Source of the DNA: CAYLHS01 sp964594235
GTDB taxonomy: Bacteria > Actinomycetota > Acidimicrobiia > Spongiisociales > UBA4744
Direction: 5' to 3'
DNA: 64,000 bases
Assembly (NCBI GenBank): GCA_964594235.1
Contig: CAZQMF010000001.1
Location: 1 to 64,000 of the forward strand
In this document: positions 48,765 to 57,553 of the stretch, piece after piece
Numbering within the stretch: position 1 is the stretch's first letter
How the letters are laid out: each line of letters begins with the position of its first letter
Translations under genes and position numbers: made by a program
The notes under the pieces: generated by a model
Seen by the model: the letters and a program-made list of their open reading frames with translations, nothing else
Told to the model about the DNA's origin: nothing
Database searches by the model: none

Positions 48765-49010
48765 CTACGGCTCGATGAAGATGCACTCGCCCGGGCACTC
48801 CTCGGCCGACTCGATCACCATCTCTTCTTGCCCGTCTGGTACAACGGCAAGACCTTGAGCCCCTTCGGGGTTGCCCTCAGACGCGGCAAAAATCTTGTCG
48901 CCTTCTTTGACGTAGGCCAGACCGTCGTCCAGTAGGACGAACACATCGGGTGCGATCTCCTCACAGAGGCCATCGCCCGTGCAGAGATCCTGGTCGATCC
49001 AAACCTTCAT
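48765..49010 (-). CDS. Ferredoxin, 3Fe-4S/4Fe-4S type
   Basis: 81 residues. Cys10 and Cys16 (CTGDGLC) plus Cys72 and Cys76 (ECPGECIF) follow the C-x5-C...CP pattern of 3Fe-4S ferredoxins that serve cytochromes P450. A longer-than-usual acidic middle (~residues 25-60) separates the halves. It is divergent from the proteasome ATPase gene, a position kept in several actinobacterial genomes. Partner enzyme unknown; the Kor complex in this window is one conceivable partner. Confidence 0.8.
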   Translation of the reverse strand: MKVWIDQDLCTGDGLCEEIAPDVFVLLDDGLAYVKEGDKIFAASEGNPEGAQGLAVVPDGQEEMVIESAEECPGECIFIEP

Positions 49011-49068
49011 GTGCGGAAGTCTCCTTCGTGGACAGAGGCATGATACCCGGGTTCAGAGTTGCTGCGAC

Positions 49069-49099
49069 TTCACCGCCAAGTGGGGGCCGGTCGTATACT
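49069..49099 (+). promoter_or_regulatory. arc: Candidate promoter of the proteasome operon
   Basis: TTCACC (49069-49074), 19-bp spacer, TATACT (49094-49099), 10 bp before the ATG of the ATPase gene; a short or absent leader is implied. The same boxes and spacing recur before the DUF4193 gene. Confidence 0.45.
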
Positions 49100-49109
49100 G
49101 CGCGAGGTC

Positions 49110-50804
49110 ATGAGCGAAGTGGCCCGGCTCCAAGCAACTATTGCGGAACTCGAGTCGCAGGTCGAGCACCTCCGACCAGGTGCCGAGCGCGCTCGAACCT
49201 TCGAACGACAGCTGTCCGACGTCCGTGCGCAATTGGACGACGCCGTTGTCAGGAACAGCCGGCTGAGCTCGGTGTTGACGGAGGCTCGTGAACAACTCGC
49301 ACTCCTACGAGAGGAGATCGAGAAGCTCTCCTCTCCGCCCAACCAGTTCGGCACCGTCGTGCAGGTGAATCAAGATGGCACCGTCGATGTGATGACCGGA
49401 GGCAGGAAGCTGCGAGTCGCGGCACAGCCCTCGATCGAGGTGAAGCAGCTCGCTCGTGGTCAAGATGTGCTGCTCAACGAAGCGATGAACATCGTCGATG
49501 TCCGACAGTTCGCACGGGCGGGCGAGGTCGTCATCGTCAAGGAACGGCTCGAAGCAGGACGTCTCCTGGTGCTCGGACGTGGTGATGAAGAGCGTGTGGT
49601 CGAGATCGCCGAACCGCTGGAGAACGAGTCACTGCGGGCGGGTGAGGCCGTCCGTCTCGACGGGAGAACCGGGCTCGTTTTCGAGAAGCTGCACCGTCCA
49701 GAGATTCAGGAGCTGATCCTCGAGGAGGTCCCCGACGTCACGTATGAACAGGTGGGAGGCCTCCGTGACCAGATCGAATCCATCCGTGACGCCGTCGAGC
49801 TTCCCTACATCCACAAAGAACTCTTCGTTGAGTATGGGCTCGAAGCCCCGAAGGGCGTGCTGCTATACGGTCCACCCGGCTGCGGCAAGACGCTCATAGC
49901 GAAAGCGGTCGCCAACAGTCTGGCCGCAGCAGTTGCCGAACGGACGGGGCAGGCAGATGTCAAGTCGTACTTCCTCAACGTCAAAGGCCCCGAGTTGCTC
50001 AACAAGTACGTCGGTGAGACGGAGCGACAGATCCGACTCATCTTCTCCAGGGCCAAAGAGAAGTCGGATCAGGGAGTGCCGGTCATCGTCTTCTTCGATG
50101 AGATGGACTCACTGTTCCGGACGAGAGGAACCGGTGTCTCCTCCGACATGGAGTCGACGGTTGTTCCACAATTGCTCTCCGAGCTCGACGGTGTCGAGAG
50201 CCTCAAGAACGTCATCGTGATCGGTGCGTCGAACCGTGAGGACCTGATCGACCCTGCGATCCTCCGGCCCGGTCGTCTCGATGTGAAGATCAAGATCGAC
50301 CGACCGGACGAGGACTCCGCTCGCCAGATCTTTCGCATCTATCTGGGCGAGGTGCCAATCGACGCAGACGAACTCGACGCCTCGGGAGGCGACCGTGACG
50401 CAGTGGTCGCGTCGATGATCGAACGAACCGTGGAGCGGATGTACTCGACGGACGATCAGAACAAGTTCCTCGAGGTGACCTACGCGAACGGCGACCGGGA
50501 GTTGTTGTACTTCAAGGACTTCTCGAGCGGGGCGATGATCCAGAACATCGTCAGCCGAGCGAAGAAGGAAGCCATCAAGCGCGAAATCGATGGTGGCGGC
50601 CGAGGTGTCCGAACGGAGGACCTCATGGAGGCGATCCGAAGCGAGTTCACCGAACACGAGGACCTCCCCAACACGACGAACCCGGACGACTGGGCGAAGG
50701 TGTCAGGCAAGAAGGGCGAGCGCATCGTGTACGTACGGACGTTGGTGCGTGGCGAGGACAAGTCGAAGAAGATCGAAGCCGTCACAACCGGCCAGTACCT
50801 CTGA
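49110..50804 (+). CDS. mpa: Proteasome-associated AAA+ ATPase (Mpa/ARC)
   Basis: 564 residues from ATG 49110. N-terminal coiled coil (~1-70, ARLQATIAELESQVEHL, where Pup docks), two OB-fold domains (~75-215), then the AAA+ module: Walker A GPPGCGKTLIAKA, Walker B VIVFFDEMDSLF, sensor/arginine-finger region DPAILRPGRLDVKI. The C-terminus is GQYL, the motif that inserts into the 20S alpha ring and opens its gate. It unfolds pupylated proteins and threads them into PrcBA. First gene of the dop-pup-prcB-prcA run. Confidence 0.97.
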   Translation: MSEVARLQATIAELESQVEHLRPGAERARTFERQLSDVRAQLDDAVVRNSRLSSVLTEAREQLALLREEIEKLSSPPNQFGTVVQVNQDGTVDVMTGGRKLRVAAQPSIEVKQLARGQDVLLNEAMNIVDVRQFARAGEVVIVKERLEAGRLLVLGRGDEERVVEIAEPLENESLRAGEAVRLDGRTGLVFEKLHRPEIQELILEEVPDVTYEQVGGLRDQIESIRDAVELPYIHKELFVEYGLEAPKGVLLYGPPGCGKTLIAKAVANSLAAAVAERTGQADVKSYFLNVKGPELLNKYVGETERQIRLIFSRAKEKSDQGVPVIVFFDEMDSLFRTRGTGVSSDMESTVVPQLLSELDGVESLKNVIVIGASNREDLIDPAILRPGRLDVKIKIDRPDEDSARQIFRIYLGEVPIDADELDASGGDRDAVVASMIERTVERMYSTDDQNKFLEVTYANGDRELLYFKDFSSGAMIQNIVSRAKKEAIKREIDGGGRGVRTEDLMEAIRSEFTEHEDLPNTTNPDDWAKVSGKKGERIVYVRTLVRGEDKSKKIEAVTTGQYL

Positions 50805-50811
50805 GGTTCGC

Positions 50812-52296
50812 ATGAGTCCCGGTCGCAACAGCGAGCATCTCACGGTACTTGGCACGGAAACCGAGTTTGGCATCACCATCAAGGGACGCACCCACGACAG
50901 TGCCGTGCTCTCATCAGGGCTGGTCGTACAGTCCTCGCCAGACGGGATCCCTGTTCGGTGGTCGCTCACCGAGGAGTCGCCGGGTCGGGATGCCCGTGGC
51001 AGGCGCTTCACGGTCCCTGTCGATGTGGATCCCGAAGCGCTCAACGCGCTCCTCCCGAACGGCGCCCGTCTCTACGTAGACCACGCCCACCCCGAGTACT
51101 CGACGCCCGAGTGTTTGGGGGCACGGCAGGCTGCCTTGCACGACAAGGCAGGGGAGCTGGCCCTTGCTCGTGCCGCCCGAAACACGCAGGGTCTCTTGTC
51201 GCCAGGAGAGACGGTGTCGATCTACAAGAACAACAGCGACGGGAAAGGCAACTCGTACGGCGCCCACGAGAACTACCTGATCGACCGTGCGGTCCCGTTC
51301 GTCGACATCATCGACTACCTCACCACATTCCTGGTGACACGGCAGATCTTCACCGGCTCGGGCAAGGTCGGCTCGGAGAACGGCCGGCCGGCAGTCCCAT
51401 ACCAGGTGAGCCAGCGCGCCGACTTCTTCGAGACACGCGTCGGACTCGAGACCACGATCCGCCGTCCGATCATCAACACACGTGACGAACCTCACAGCGA
51501 CCCCGATCGATTCCGGCGGCTTCACGTCATCATCGGAGACGCAAACCGTTCGGAGCCCCAAACCTTCCTCAAGCTCGGGGCAACGGCACTGCTGCTCGCT
51601 GCCATCGAGGATCATGCACTGCCCGACAGGCTGGAACTCGACGATCCAGTGAGGGCCACGTGGGAGGTCAGTCACGACCCGGAACTGGGTCACCGACTTC
51701 GACTGGCGGATGGGTCGTCTGCGACGGCCCTCGAACTTCAGTGGCAGTACCTCGACTGGTTGAGCAAGTACGCAGAAGCGGCGTCACGCCCTGACGAGGG
51801 AGTCCTCGATCTGTGGCGGGGAGTGCTCGAAGACCTGGAGATCGACCCTCTGCGCACAGCAGACCGCCTCGACTGGACGTCCAAGCTTCGGATCATGGAG
51901 GCGTACCAGGCCCGCGAGAACATAGGCTGGGACCATGCGCGAATCCGGGCCCTCGACCTTCAATTCCACGATGTGGACCCGGCCAAGGGACTCTACGACC
52001 GGTTGGTGTCGAGGGGATCCGTTGTCCGGCTCTTCGATGACCGCCAGGTCGCAGCAGCGCTCCAAGAGCCGCCAGGCGAAACGAGGGCGTACTTTCGCGG
52101 TATGTGCGTTCGCAAGTTCGGGTCCTCGATCATGTCTGCCAACTGGGATTCGTTGGTCTTCGACACGGGTGAAGCCACATACAAGCGGGTGCCTATGATG
52201 GATCCCCTGAGGGGCAACGCACGGCGCGTGGGCACCGTGATCGATACCTCGAAGGACGTCGCGTCGCTGATCGACGCACTAGGAAGCGGACAATGA
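50812..52296 (+). CDS. dop: Pup deamidase/depupylase
   Basis: 494 residues from ATG 50812. Glutamine-synthetase-like fold: VLGTETEFGI with the metal-binding Glu, ARLYVDHAHPEYSTPE, SIYKNNSDGKGNSYGAHENYL and FRRLHVIIGDANRSE. The ~40-residue stretch after ETEFGIT (SSGLVV...GRDARG) is the Dop-loop region that distinguishes Dop from PafA. Dop removes Pup from substrates and, where needed, deamidates a C-terminal Gln of Pup; here Pup ends in Glu, so only depupylation is required. Stop overlaps the pup start (ATGA). Confidence 0.95.
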   Translation: MSPGRNSEHLTVLGTETEFGITIKGRTHDSAVLSSGLVVQSSPDGIPVRWSLTEESPGRDARGRRFTVPVDVDPEALNALLPNGARLYVDHAHPEYSTPECLGARQAALHDKAGELALARAARNTQGLLSPGETVSIYKNNSDGKGNSYGAHENYLIDRAVPFVDIIDYLTTFLVTRQIFTGSGKVGSENGRPAVPYQVSQRADFFETRVGLETTIRRPIINTRDEPHSDPDRFRRLHVIIGDANRSEPQTFLKLGATALLLAAIEDHALPDRLELDDPVRATWEVSHDPELGHRLRLADGSSATALELQWQYLDWLSKYAEAASRPDEGVLDLWRGVLEDLEIDPLRTADRLDWTSKLRIMEAYQARENIGWDHARIRALDLQFHDVDPAKGLYDRLVSRGSVVRLFDDRQVAAALQEPPGETRAYFRGMCVRKFGSSIMSANWDSLVFDTGEATYKRVPMMDPLRGNARRVGTVIDTSKDVASLIDALGSGQ

Positions 52297-52472
52297 AAGA
52301 ACAGAGTCGGAAGACGCATCCCGAAGAAGAACAGGTTCCTGAACAGGACATCCCGACGACGCCGCAAGCCGATACCGGCGATCTGGACGACCTTCTCGAC
52401 GAGATCGACGAAGTCCTGGAGGAGAACGCCGAAGAGTTCGTCAGAAACTACGTGCAGAAGGGTGGAGAGTGA
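52293..52472 (+). CDS. pup: Prokaryotic ubiquitin-like protein Pup
   Basis: 59 residues, start ATG 52293 overlapping the dop stop, stop overlapping the prcB start. A disordered charged N-terminus with many Glu and Gln leads into the helix DLDDLLDEIDEVLEENAEEFVRNYVQKGGE, which binds the Mpa coiled coil. The last residue is Glu (GGE), the form PafA can ligate to substrate lysines directly; Mycobacterium Pup ends in Gln. No internal Lys near the N-terminus beyond Lys2 and Lys7. Confidence 0.97.
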   Translation: MKEQSRKTHPEEEQVPEQDIPTTPQADTGDLDDLLDEIDEVLEENAEEFVRNYVQKGGE

Positions 52473-53230
52473 TGGAACGTCCCACCTCCAGCTTCACCGA
52501 CCTTCTCGAATCGCTCGGTCTGGAGCCCAAGTGGAACCTTCCCGAAGGGAGAGGAACGCTGGAGGTCCCAATCGCGACCACCGTTCTGGCACTGACGTTC
52601 GTCGACGGCGTCGTGATGGTGGGTGACCGGCAGGCGACCGAGGGCCACCTCGTGGCGCACAGACTCATCCGGAAGGTGTTCGAGGCCGACCGATTCTCAG
52701 CCGTGGCCATCTCGGGGACGGCGGGTATCGCCGTCGATCTCGTTCGTCTCTTTCAAACCGAGCTCGAGCACTACGAGAAGCTCGAAGGCACGAGGCTCAG
52801 CCTGGAAGGCAAAGCCACGTACCTCGGTCGAATGGTCCGACAACAGCTCCCCCTCGCATTCCAGGGTCTCGTCGTGATTCCACTGTTCGCTGGGTATGAC
52901 GAGAGCGACAAGGTTGGTCGCCTCTACACATACGATGTCGTCGGAGGCCGGTACGAGGAACGCGAGTACGGTGCGACCGGTTCGGGTGCGAGGGACGCCA
53001 AGGCGTACCTGCGCTCGGCGTACAGAGCCGACCTCGACGAGAGCGGCGCACTCGAGGCGGGGGTACGTGCACTCGTCGCCGCCGCGGAGGTCGACACGGC
53101 TACCGGAGGACCGGACCTGGCCAGAGGAATCCTGCCGAACGTCGTGACCGTCACCGAGCGAGGGTTCGAGAACGTCGACGAGGAGGTTGTGAGGGATCTC
53201 GCGTCAGCAGCGTTGGAGGTCATCCGATGA
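52472..53230 (+). CDS. prcB: 20S proteasome beta subunit
   Basis: 252 residues. A 35-residue propeptide is followed by the nucleophile Thr36 (IATTVLAL; the residue before Thr is Ala rather than the usual Gly). Asp52 (GDRQAT) and Lys68 (IRKVF) correspond to catalytic Asp17 and Lys33. LFQTELEHYEKLEGTRLSLEGKA and SATGGPDL-like TATGGPDLARGI are family hallmarks. Autocatalytic removal of the propeptide would expose Thr36. Overlaps prcA by 4 bp. Confidence 0.96.
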   Translation: MERPTSSFTDLLESLGLEPKWNLPEGRGTLEVPIATTVLALTFVDGVVMVGDRQATEGHLVAHRLIRKVFEADRFSAVAISGTAGIAVDLVRLFQTELEHYEKLEGTRLSLEGKATYLGRMVRQQLPLAFQGLVVIPLFAGYDESDKVGRLYTYDVVGGRYEEREYGATGSGARDAKAYLRSAYRADLDESGALEAGVRALVAAAEVDTATGGPDLARGILPNVVTVTERGFENVDEEVVRDLASAALEVIR

Positions 53231-53901
53231 GTTTGCCGTTCTACGTTCCACCTGAACAGCTCGTCAAGGACCGCGCCGAGTTCGCTCGGAAAGGAATTGC
53301 GCGTGGCCGTTCTATCGTCGCGATCGAGTACGACCAGGGCATCCTGATTCTCGCGGAGAATCCGAGCGACACACTGCACAAGATCAGCGAGATCTACGAC
53401 AGGGTCGCGTTCGCAGGGGTCGGCAAGTTCAACGAGTTCGAGAGTCTCCGAGTTGCCGGAACACGCAACGCAGACCTTCGAGGCTACCTCTACAGCAGGT
53501 CCGACGTGAACGCGAAAACCCTGGCCAACGCGTTCTCCCAAACGCTCGGCAACATCTTCACACATGAAGTGAAACCGTTTGAAGTGGAGATCCTCGTCGC
53601 CGAGCTCGGCATCAACGATGTCCCGAACCACCTCTACCGCGTCACCTATGACGGGACGCTTTCCGATGAACGGTCCGTCTGCGCGATCGGTGGGCAGTCA
53701 GAGGCGCTCGACGAGTTGCTGCGTGGAGCGTCGTTCACCCCGAAGCCGCTGGAGACGACCATTCGCCGGGTCGCAGAGGTATTCGGCCAGGTTCTCGACC
53801 GGGACATCGATGGCTGGGAAGCCGCGGTGTTGGACGGTACGGAGAGCCGCCGAACGTTCCGGCGGCTCTCGGACGCCGACGTGGCTGCCGCGCTCTCCTG
53901 A
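53227..53901 (+). CDS. prcA: 20S proteasome alpha subunit
   Basis: 224 residues. FYVPPEQLVKDRAEFARKGIARGRSIVAIEYDQGILILAEN is the conserved N-terminal helix and first strand of alpha subunits; the gate-forming N-terminus is short. KISEIYDRVAFAGVGKFNEFE is another hallmark. Forms the outer rings that hold PrcB and receive the Mpa GQYL tail. Followed by pafA after 22 bp. Confidence 0.96.
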   Translation: MSLPFYVPPEQLVKDRAEFARKGIARGRSIVAIEYDQGILILAENPSDTLHKISEIYDRVAFAGVGKFNEFESLRVAGTRNADLRGYLYSRSDVNAKTLANAFSQTLGNIFTHEVKPFEVEILVAELGINDVPNHLYRVTYDGTLSDERSVCAIGGQSEALDELLRGASFTPKPLETTIRRVAEVFGQVLDRDIDGWEAAVLDGTESRRTFRRLSDADVAAALS

Positions 53902-53923
53902 CGGGGCGGCGTACGCTGAGTCG

Positions 53924-55279
53924 ATGCAGCGCCGCATCTACGGACTGGAGACCGAATACGGGGTCACGTGCACCCTCAGAGGGCAGCGGAGGCTGAGTCC
54001 CGATGAAGCCGCCCGATATCTGTTCCGCAGGGTGGTGAGCTGGGGCAGATCCTCGAATGTCTTTCTGGAGAACGGCGCCCGGCTGTACCTCGACGTCGGG
54101 AGTCATCCCGAGTACGCAACACCCGAGTGCGACACCATCGGTGACCTGGTTGCAGCGGACAAGGCGGGTGAGCGGGTGCTGCACGAGCTCGTCGGCGAAG
54201 CTCAAACACGGCTCGGAGAAGAAGGGATCTCCGGCGAGATCTTCCTGTTCAAGAACAACACCGACTCGGCAGGCAACTCCTACGGCTGTCATGAGAACTA
54301 CCTCGTGAAACGGGAAGCGAACTTCGCAGCGACGATCGATGCACTCCTTCCGTTTCTGGTGACACGACAGATCTACTCAGGGGCTGGGAAGTTGCTGCGT
54401 ACGGCGCGTGGGGTTCGCTTCACGATCTCACAGCGTGCCGAGCACGTCTGGGAAGGCGTGTCGTCGGCGACGACGCGCAGCCGGCCGATCGTCAACACGC
54501 GAGACGAACCCCACGCCGATGCAGCCCTGTTTCGGCGACTGCACGTGATCGCAGGCGACTCGAACATGTCAGAGCTGGTCACCTACGTGAAGGTCGGTGT
54601 CGTGGGTGCGCTGCTCCAGATGCTCGAAGACGGCAAGACGTTCAGAGCGCTGGATCTCGAAAATCCGATCAGGGCGATCAGAGAGATCAGCGCCGACCCA
54701 ACGTGTAGACGGCGGGTTCGGCTGGCCAACGGCCGTGAGCTGTCTGCACTCGACATCCAGTGGGAGTATCTCGACGAGGCATCCCGCTACGGCAGACTCC
54801 ATGGGTTCCCCCCGTCGATCGAAACGGCGATCCGCTACTGGGAGCAGATGCTGGTCGGCATCGAGCAGGATCCGATGTCGCTCGGCGATCAACTCGACTG
54901 GGTGGCGAAGTGGCAGCTGATCGAGGCATACCGAAGCCGTCACGAGCTCTCACTGTCGGATCCGAAGCTTGCGATGATGGACCTCGCGTACCACGACATC
55001 GACCCCGGTCGTGGTCTCTATCACCTCTTGGCGCGCACCGGGCGCATGCGTCGAGCAGTCGCCGACGAGGCTATCGAACGAGCCCGGCTGGAACCTCCGG
55101 CGACCACTCGGGCCAGATTGCGCGGGACTTTCATCAAGGCTGCGAAGGCCGCCGGTCGTGACTTCACCGTCGACTGGGTGCACTTGAAGCTCAACGACCA
55201 GGCGAAACGGACCATCCTCTGCAAGGACCCGTTCGTGCACACCGACCGACGAGTAGAGAGGCTGATCGAGGGCCTCTGA
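53924..55279 (+). CDS. pafA: Pup-protein ligase
   Basis: 451 residues from ATG 53924. RRIYGLETEYGVTCT carries the catalytic metal-binding Glu and the Asp/Glu-type base; NGARLYLDVGSHPEYATPEC, FLFKNNTDSAGNSYGCHENYL and FRRLHVIAGDSNMSE parallel Dop, but the Dop-loop is absent. It phosphorylates the C-terminal Glu of Pup with ATP and joins it to lysines of target proteins. It is a paralogue of the dop product encoded 1.6 kb upstream. Confidence 0.96.
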   Translation: MQRRIYGLETEYGVTCTLRGQRRLSPDEAARYLFRRVVSWGRSSNVFLENGARLYLDVGSHPEYATPECDTIGDLVAADKAGERVLHELVGEAQTRLGEEGISGEIFLFKNNTDSAGNSYGCHENYLVKREANFAATIDALLPFLVTRQIYSGAGKLLRTARGVRFTISQRAEHVWEGVSSATTRSRPIVNTRDEPHADAALFRRLHVIAGDSNMSELVTYVKVGVVGALLQMLEDGKTFRALDLENPIRAIREISADPTCRRRVRLANGRELSALDIQWEYLDEASRYGRLHGFPPSIETAIRYWEQMLVGIEQDPMSLGDQLDWVAKWQLIEAYRSRHELSLSDPKLAMMDLAYHDIDPGRGLYHLLARTGRMRRAVADEAIERARLEPPATTRARLRGTFIKAAKAAGRDFTVDWVHLKLNDQAKRTILCKDPFVHTDRRVERLIEGL

Positions 55280-55287
55280 CAGGGTGC

Positions 55288-55316
55288 TTCAAAGGGGGTC
55301 GGCGTACTCCTACAGT
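55288..55316 (+). promoter_or_regulatory. pafB: Candidate pafBC promoter
   Basis: TTCAAA (55288-55293), 17-bp spacer, TACAGT (55311-55316), with the pafB ATG only 9 bp after the -10 box, suggesting a leaderless or nearly leaderless transcript. No Shine-Dalgarno is visible before the ATG. Confidence 0.45.
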
Positions 55317-55325
55317 TGCCTAGGC

Positions 55326-56231
55326 ATGCGACGCGTCATCGAACGGCTCCTCAATCTGCTCGCCTTCTTGCTCACCGCGGAGCGACCCGTGACCGCTGAG
55401 GAGATTCGCATGACGGTCGCCGGGTATGCAAAGGAATCCGACGAGGCGTTCCACAGGATGTTCGAGCGTGACAAGGCGCTCCTTCGGCGGATGGGTATAC
55501 CGCTCGAGCTCAAGGCGACCGATGCCTGGGAGGTCGAGTATGGCTACGCACTGCATCCAGACGAGTATCAGCTACCGGATCCCGATCTCAACGACGAGGA
55601 ACGGGCGGCGTTGTGGCTTGCAGCCCAGGTTGTGCGACTCGGTGGACAACCAGCCGGACCGGACGCACTGCTCAAGCTGGGAGGTCTGATGGCCGGGGGA
55701 GGTGAGCCGCTCGCCGCAGATCTCGGATTGGAAACAGGCGATCTGGAGACCGCATTCCACGCTGCGACCGAACGGAGAAAGCTGTCGTTCGACTATCACG
55801 GCCGCACGCGGACCGTGGAACCCATGGGCATCCTTCACCAGCGGGGACACTGGTACCTGGTTGCCTTCGAGGGGGGTGTGCAGCGATCCTTCAGGATCGA
55901 CAAGGCCACGCGACTCATCCTGGGAGCGGAAGCTGGAGCGTTCACTCGGCCAAGGGAATTCCGTCTCCGCGACGCGGTGCCCGTCGACCCGTGGGCCATC
56001 GGGGAGGCGGACGTCGTAGCCAAGGTGGTATTCGATCCCGACGCAGCGTGGTGGGCCAGGCGGCAACTCACCGGTGAGGTCGTCGAACTCGATGATGGCT
56101 CTCTCGAGGCAAGTGTCATCGTCGCCAACCCCGATGCGTTCATCGGGTGGCTGTTGAGCTTCGAGGACAAGGCCGAGATCATCGAACCCCCAGAACTCAG
56201 GGCGGCGCTCATCGAACGGGTGCGGCAGTGA
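55326..56231 (+). CDS. pafB: PafB, WYL-domain DNA-damage-response regulator subunit
   Basis: 301 residues from ATG 55326. N-terminal winged helix (RVIERLLNLLAFLLTAERPVTAEEIR) and a central WYL domain with the namesake motif in GHWYLVAFEGG, then a C-terminal WCX-type extension. With PafC it forms the transcription activator that induces the mycobacterial RecA-independent DNA-damage regulon; it does not act in pupylation itself. The stop overlaps the pafC start (GTGA). Confidence 0.9.
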   Translation: MRRVIERLLNLLAFLLTAERPVTAEEIRMTVAGYAKESDEAFHRMFERDKALLRRMGIPLELKATDAWEVEYGYALHPDEYQLPDPDLNDEERAALWLAAQVVRLGGQPAGPDALLKLGGLMAGGGEPLAADLGLETGDLETAFHAATERRKLSFDYHGRTRTVEPMGILHQRGHWYLVAFEGGVQRSFRIDKATRLILGAEAGAFTRPREFRLRDAVPVDPWAIGEADVVAKVVFDPDAAWWARRQLTGEVVELDDGSLEASVIVANPDAFIGWLLSFEDKAEIIEPPELRAALIERVRQ

Positions 56232-57145
56232 GTAGGACGGCACAGCGCCTCACACGGATCCTCTCGATGGTCCCATGGGTGATCGCTCATCCGGGAGCGA
56301 CCGTCACGGAGGTGTGCGAACGATTCGGCTACACGAGAGACGAGCTGATCGCGGACCTCAACCTGGTGTTCGTCTGCGGACTGCCGGGGTATGGACCCGG
56401 AGATCTGATGGTCGCATATGTCGAGGACGACGAGGTCGTCATCGACATGGCCGACTACTTCTCACGCGCATTGCGTCTGAGCATGTCGGAAGCGCTTGCT
56501 CTGCTGGCCGCGGCAGAGACCCTCATGGCGACCAACCAGGCGCCTCCCGCACTCCGGAGCGCTGTGGAGAAGCTCACACGGGTGCTCGGCATCGAGGCGG
56601 ACGAGACCATCGCAATCGAGATGGACAGCGAGAGCGCGAGTGTCACCACTCTGCGCTCTGCGGCCGCCGAGGGCCGAGTCGTCGATCTCACCTACACGTC
56701 ACTCGGCAAAGGAGAGACCACCAGGAGACTGATCGAGCCTTGGTCGGTATTCACAACGTTGGGCAACTGGTATGTGTCCGCCTACTGCAGGACCGCACAG
56801 GCAGAGCGGGTGTTTCGCATAGATCGGATCCGTTCCGTGGGGGCGACGGGGGAGCGCTTCACCCCCAACCCAGACCCTCCTGCGCCCGTCGTTCGATACA
56901 CGCCGTCCGAGGACGATGTGCACGCGACGATTCGCCTCGAACCGCGCGCCGCCTGGGTTGCCGACTACTACCCGGTGGACGTGATACACGCCGATCCTCT
57001 CACGATTCGCTTCTCGACGTCGGATCCCGGTGTCGCCGCCAGGCTGCTGGTCCGGCTGGGTGGTGACGCCGTGCTGCTGGAGGGTCCCGAAGTCGCCGAT
57101 GCGACCGTCTCACTGCGACGCCGCATCCTCACTAGATACGTGTGA
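56228..57145 (+). CDS. pafC: PafC, WYL-domain DNA-damage-response regulator subunit
   Basis: 305 residues from GTG 56228. N-terminal winged helix (RLTRILSMVPWVIAHPGATVTEVCERFGYTRDEL), WYL domain with LGNWYVSAYCRTAQAERVFRIDRI, and C-terminal extension. Pairs with PafB; in some actinobacteria the two are one fused chain, here separate genes with a 4-bp overlap. Confidence 0.9.
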   Translation: MSRTAQRLTRILSMVPWVIAHPGATVTEVCERFGYTRDELIADLNLVFVCGLPGYGPGDLMVAYVEDDEVVIDMADYFSRALRLSMSEALALLAAAETLMATNQAPPALRSAVEKLTRVLGIEADETIAIEMDSESASVTTLRSAAAEGRVVDLTYTSLGKGETTRRLIEPWSVFTTLGNWYVSAYCRTAQAERVFRIDRIRSVGATGERFTPNPDPPAPVVRYTPSEDDVHATIRLEPRAAWVADYYPVDVIHADPLTIRFSTSDPGVAARLLVRLGGDAVLLEGPEVADATVSLRRRILTRYV

Positions 57146-57221
57146 CCATTTCGTATTAGTCACTACAGGGCGCCGCCGAGGGGGCCGATACACGAGTCAT
57201 GAACGGTGAGCGGAGCGCCGA

Positions 57222-57515
57222 ATGACCACTATCAAGACAACGTGTCAACACTGCGGTGACATAGAACTGCACCCCGACGATCTCGCACTAGAGCTGGATC
57301 CGACGGGGGATGAGGGCAGCTATCTGTTCGTGTGCCCCGGATGTGGTGACCTGCAGCGTCGCCCGGCAAACAACCGGGTTGTGAACGTTCTGCTCGCAAC
57401 CGGCGTCAGCTACGACGTGGTCGTGCCGGAACCCGGACCGATCACCAACGAGGAGATCGCCCGGTTCGTCGAGGCTCTCGACCGTGAAGAGGAGTTCTGG
57501 AGGATGCTCGCCTAG
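57222..57515 (+). CDS. Small zinc-ribbon protein
   Basis: 97 residues. CQHCGD and CPGCGD form a two-knuckle zinc ribbon (~28 residues apart), followed by an acidic C-terminal helix ending EEEFWRMLA. Similar small ribbon proteins occur in this position between pafC and tatA in actinobacteria. Function unknown. Confidence 0.65.
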   Translation: MTTIKTTCQHCGDIELHPDDLALELDPTGDEGSYLFVCPGCGDLQRRPANNRVVNVLLATGVSYDVVVPEPGPITNEEIARFVEALDREEEFWRMLA

Positions 57516-57553
57516 TAACGCTCGGGCGATCCCATCCCTAACATGAGAGCCTT

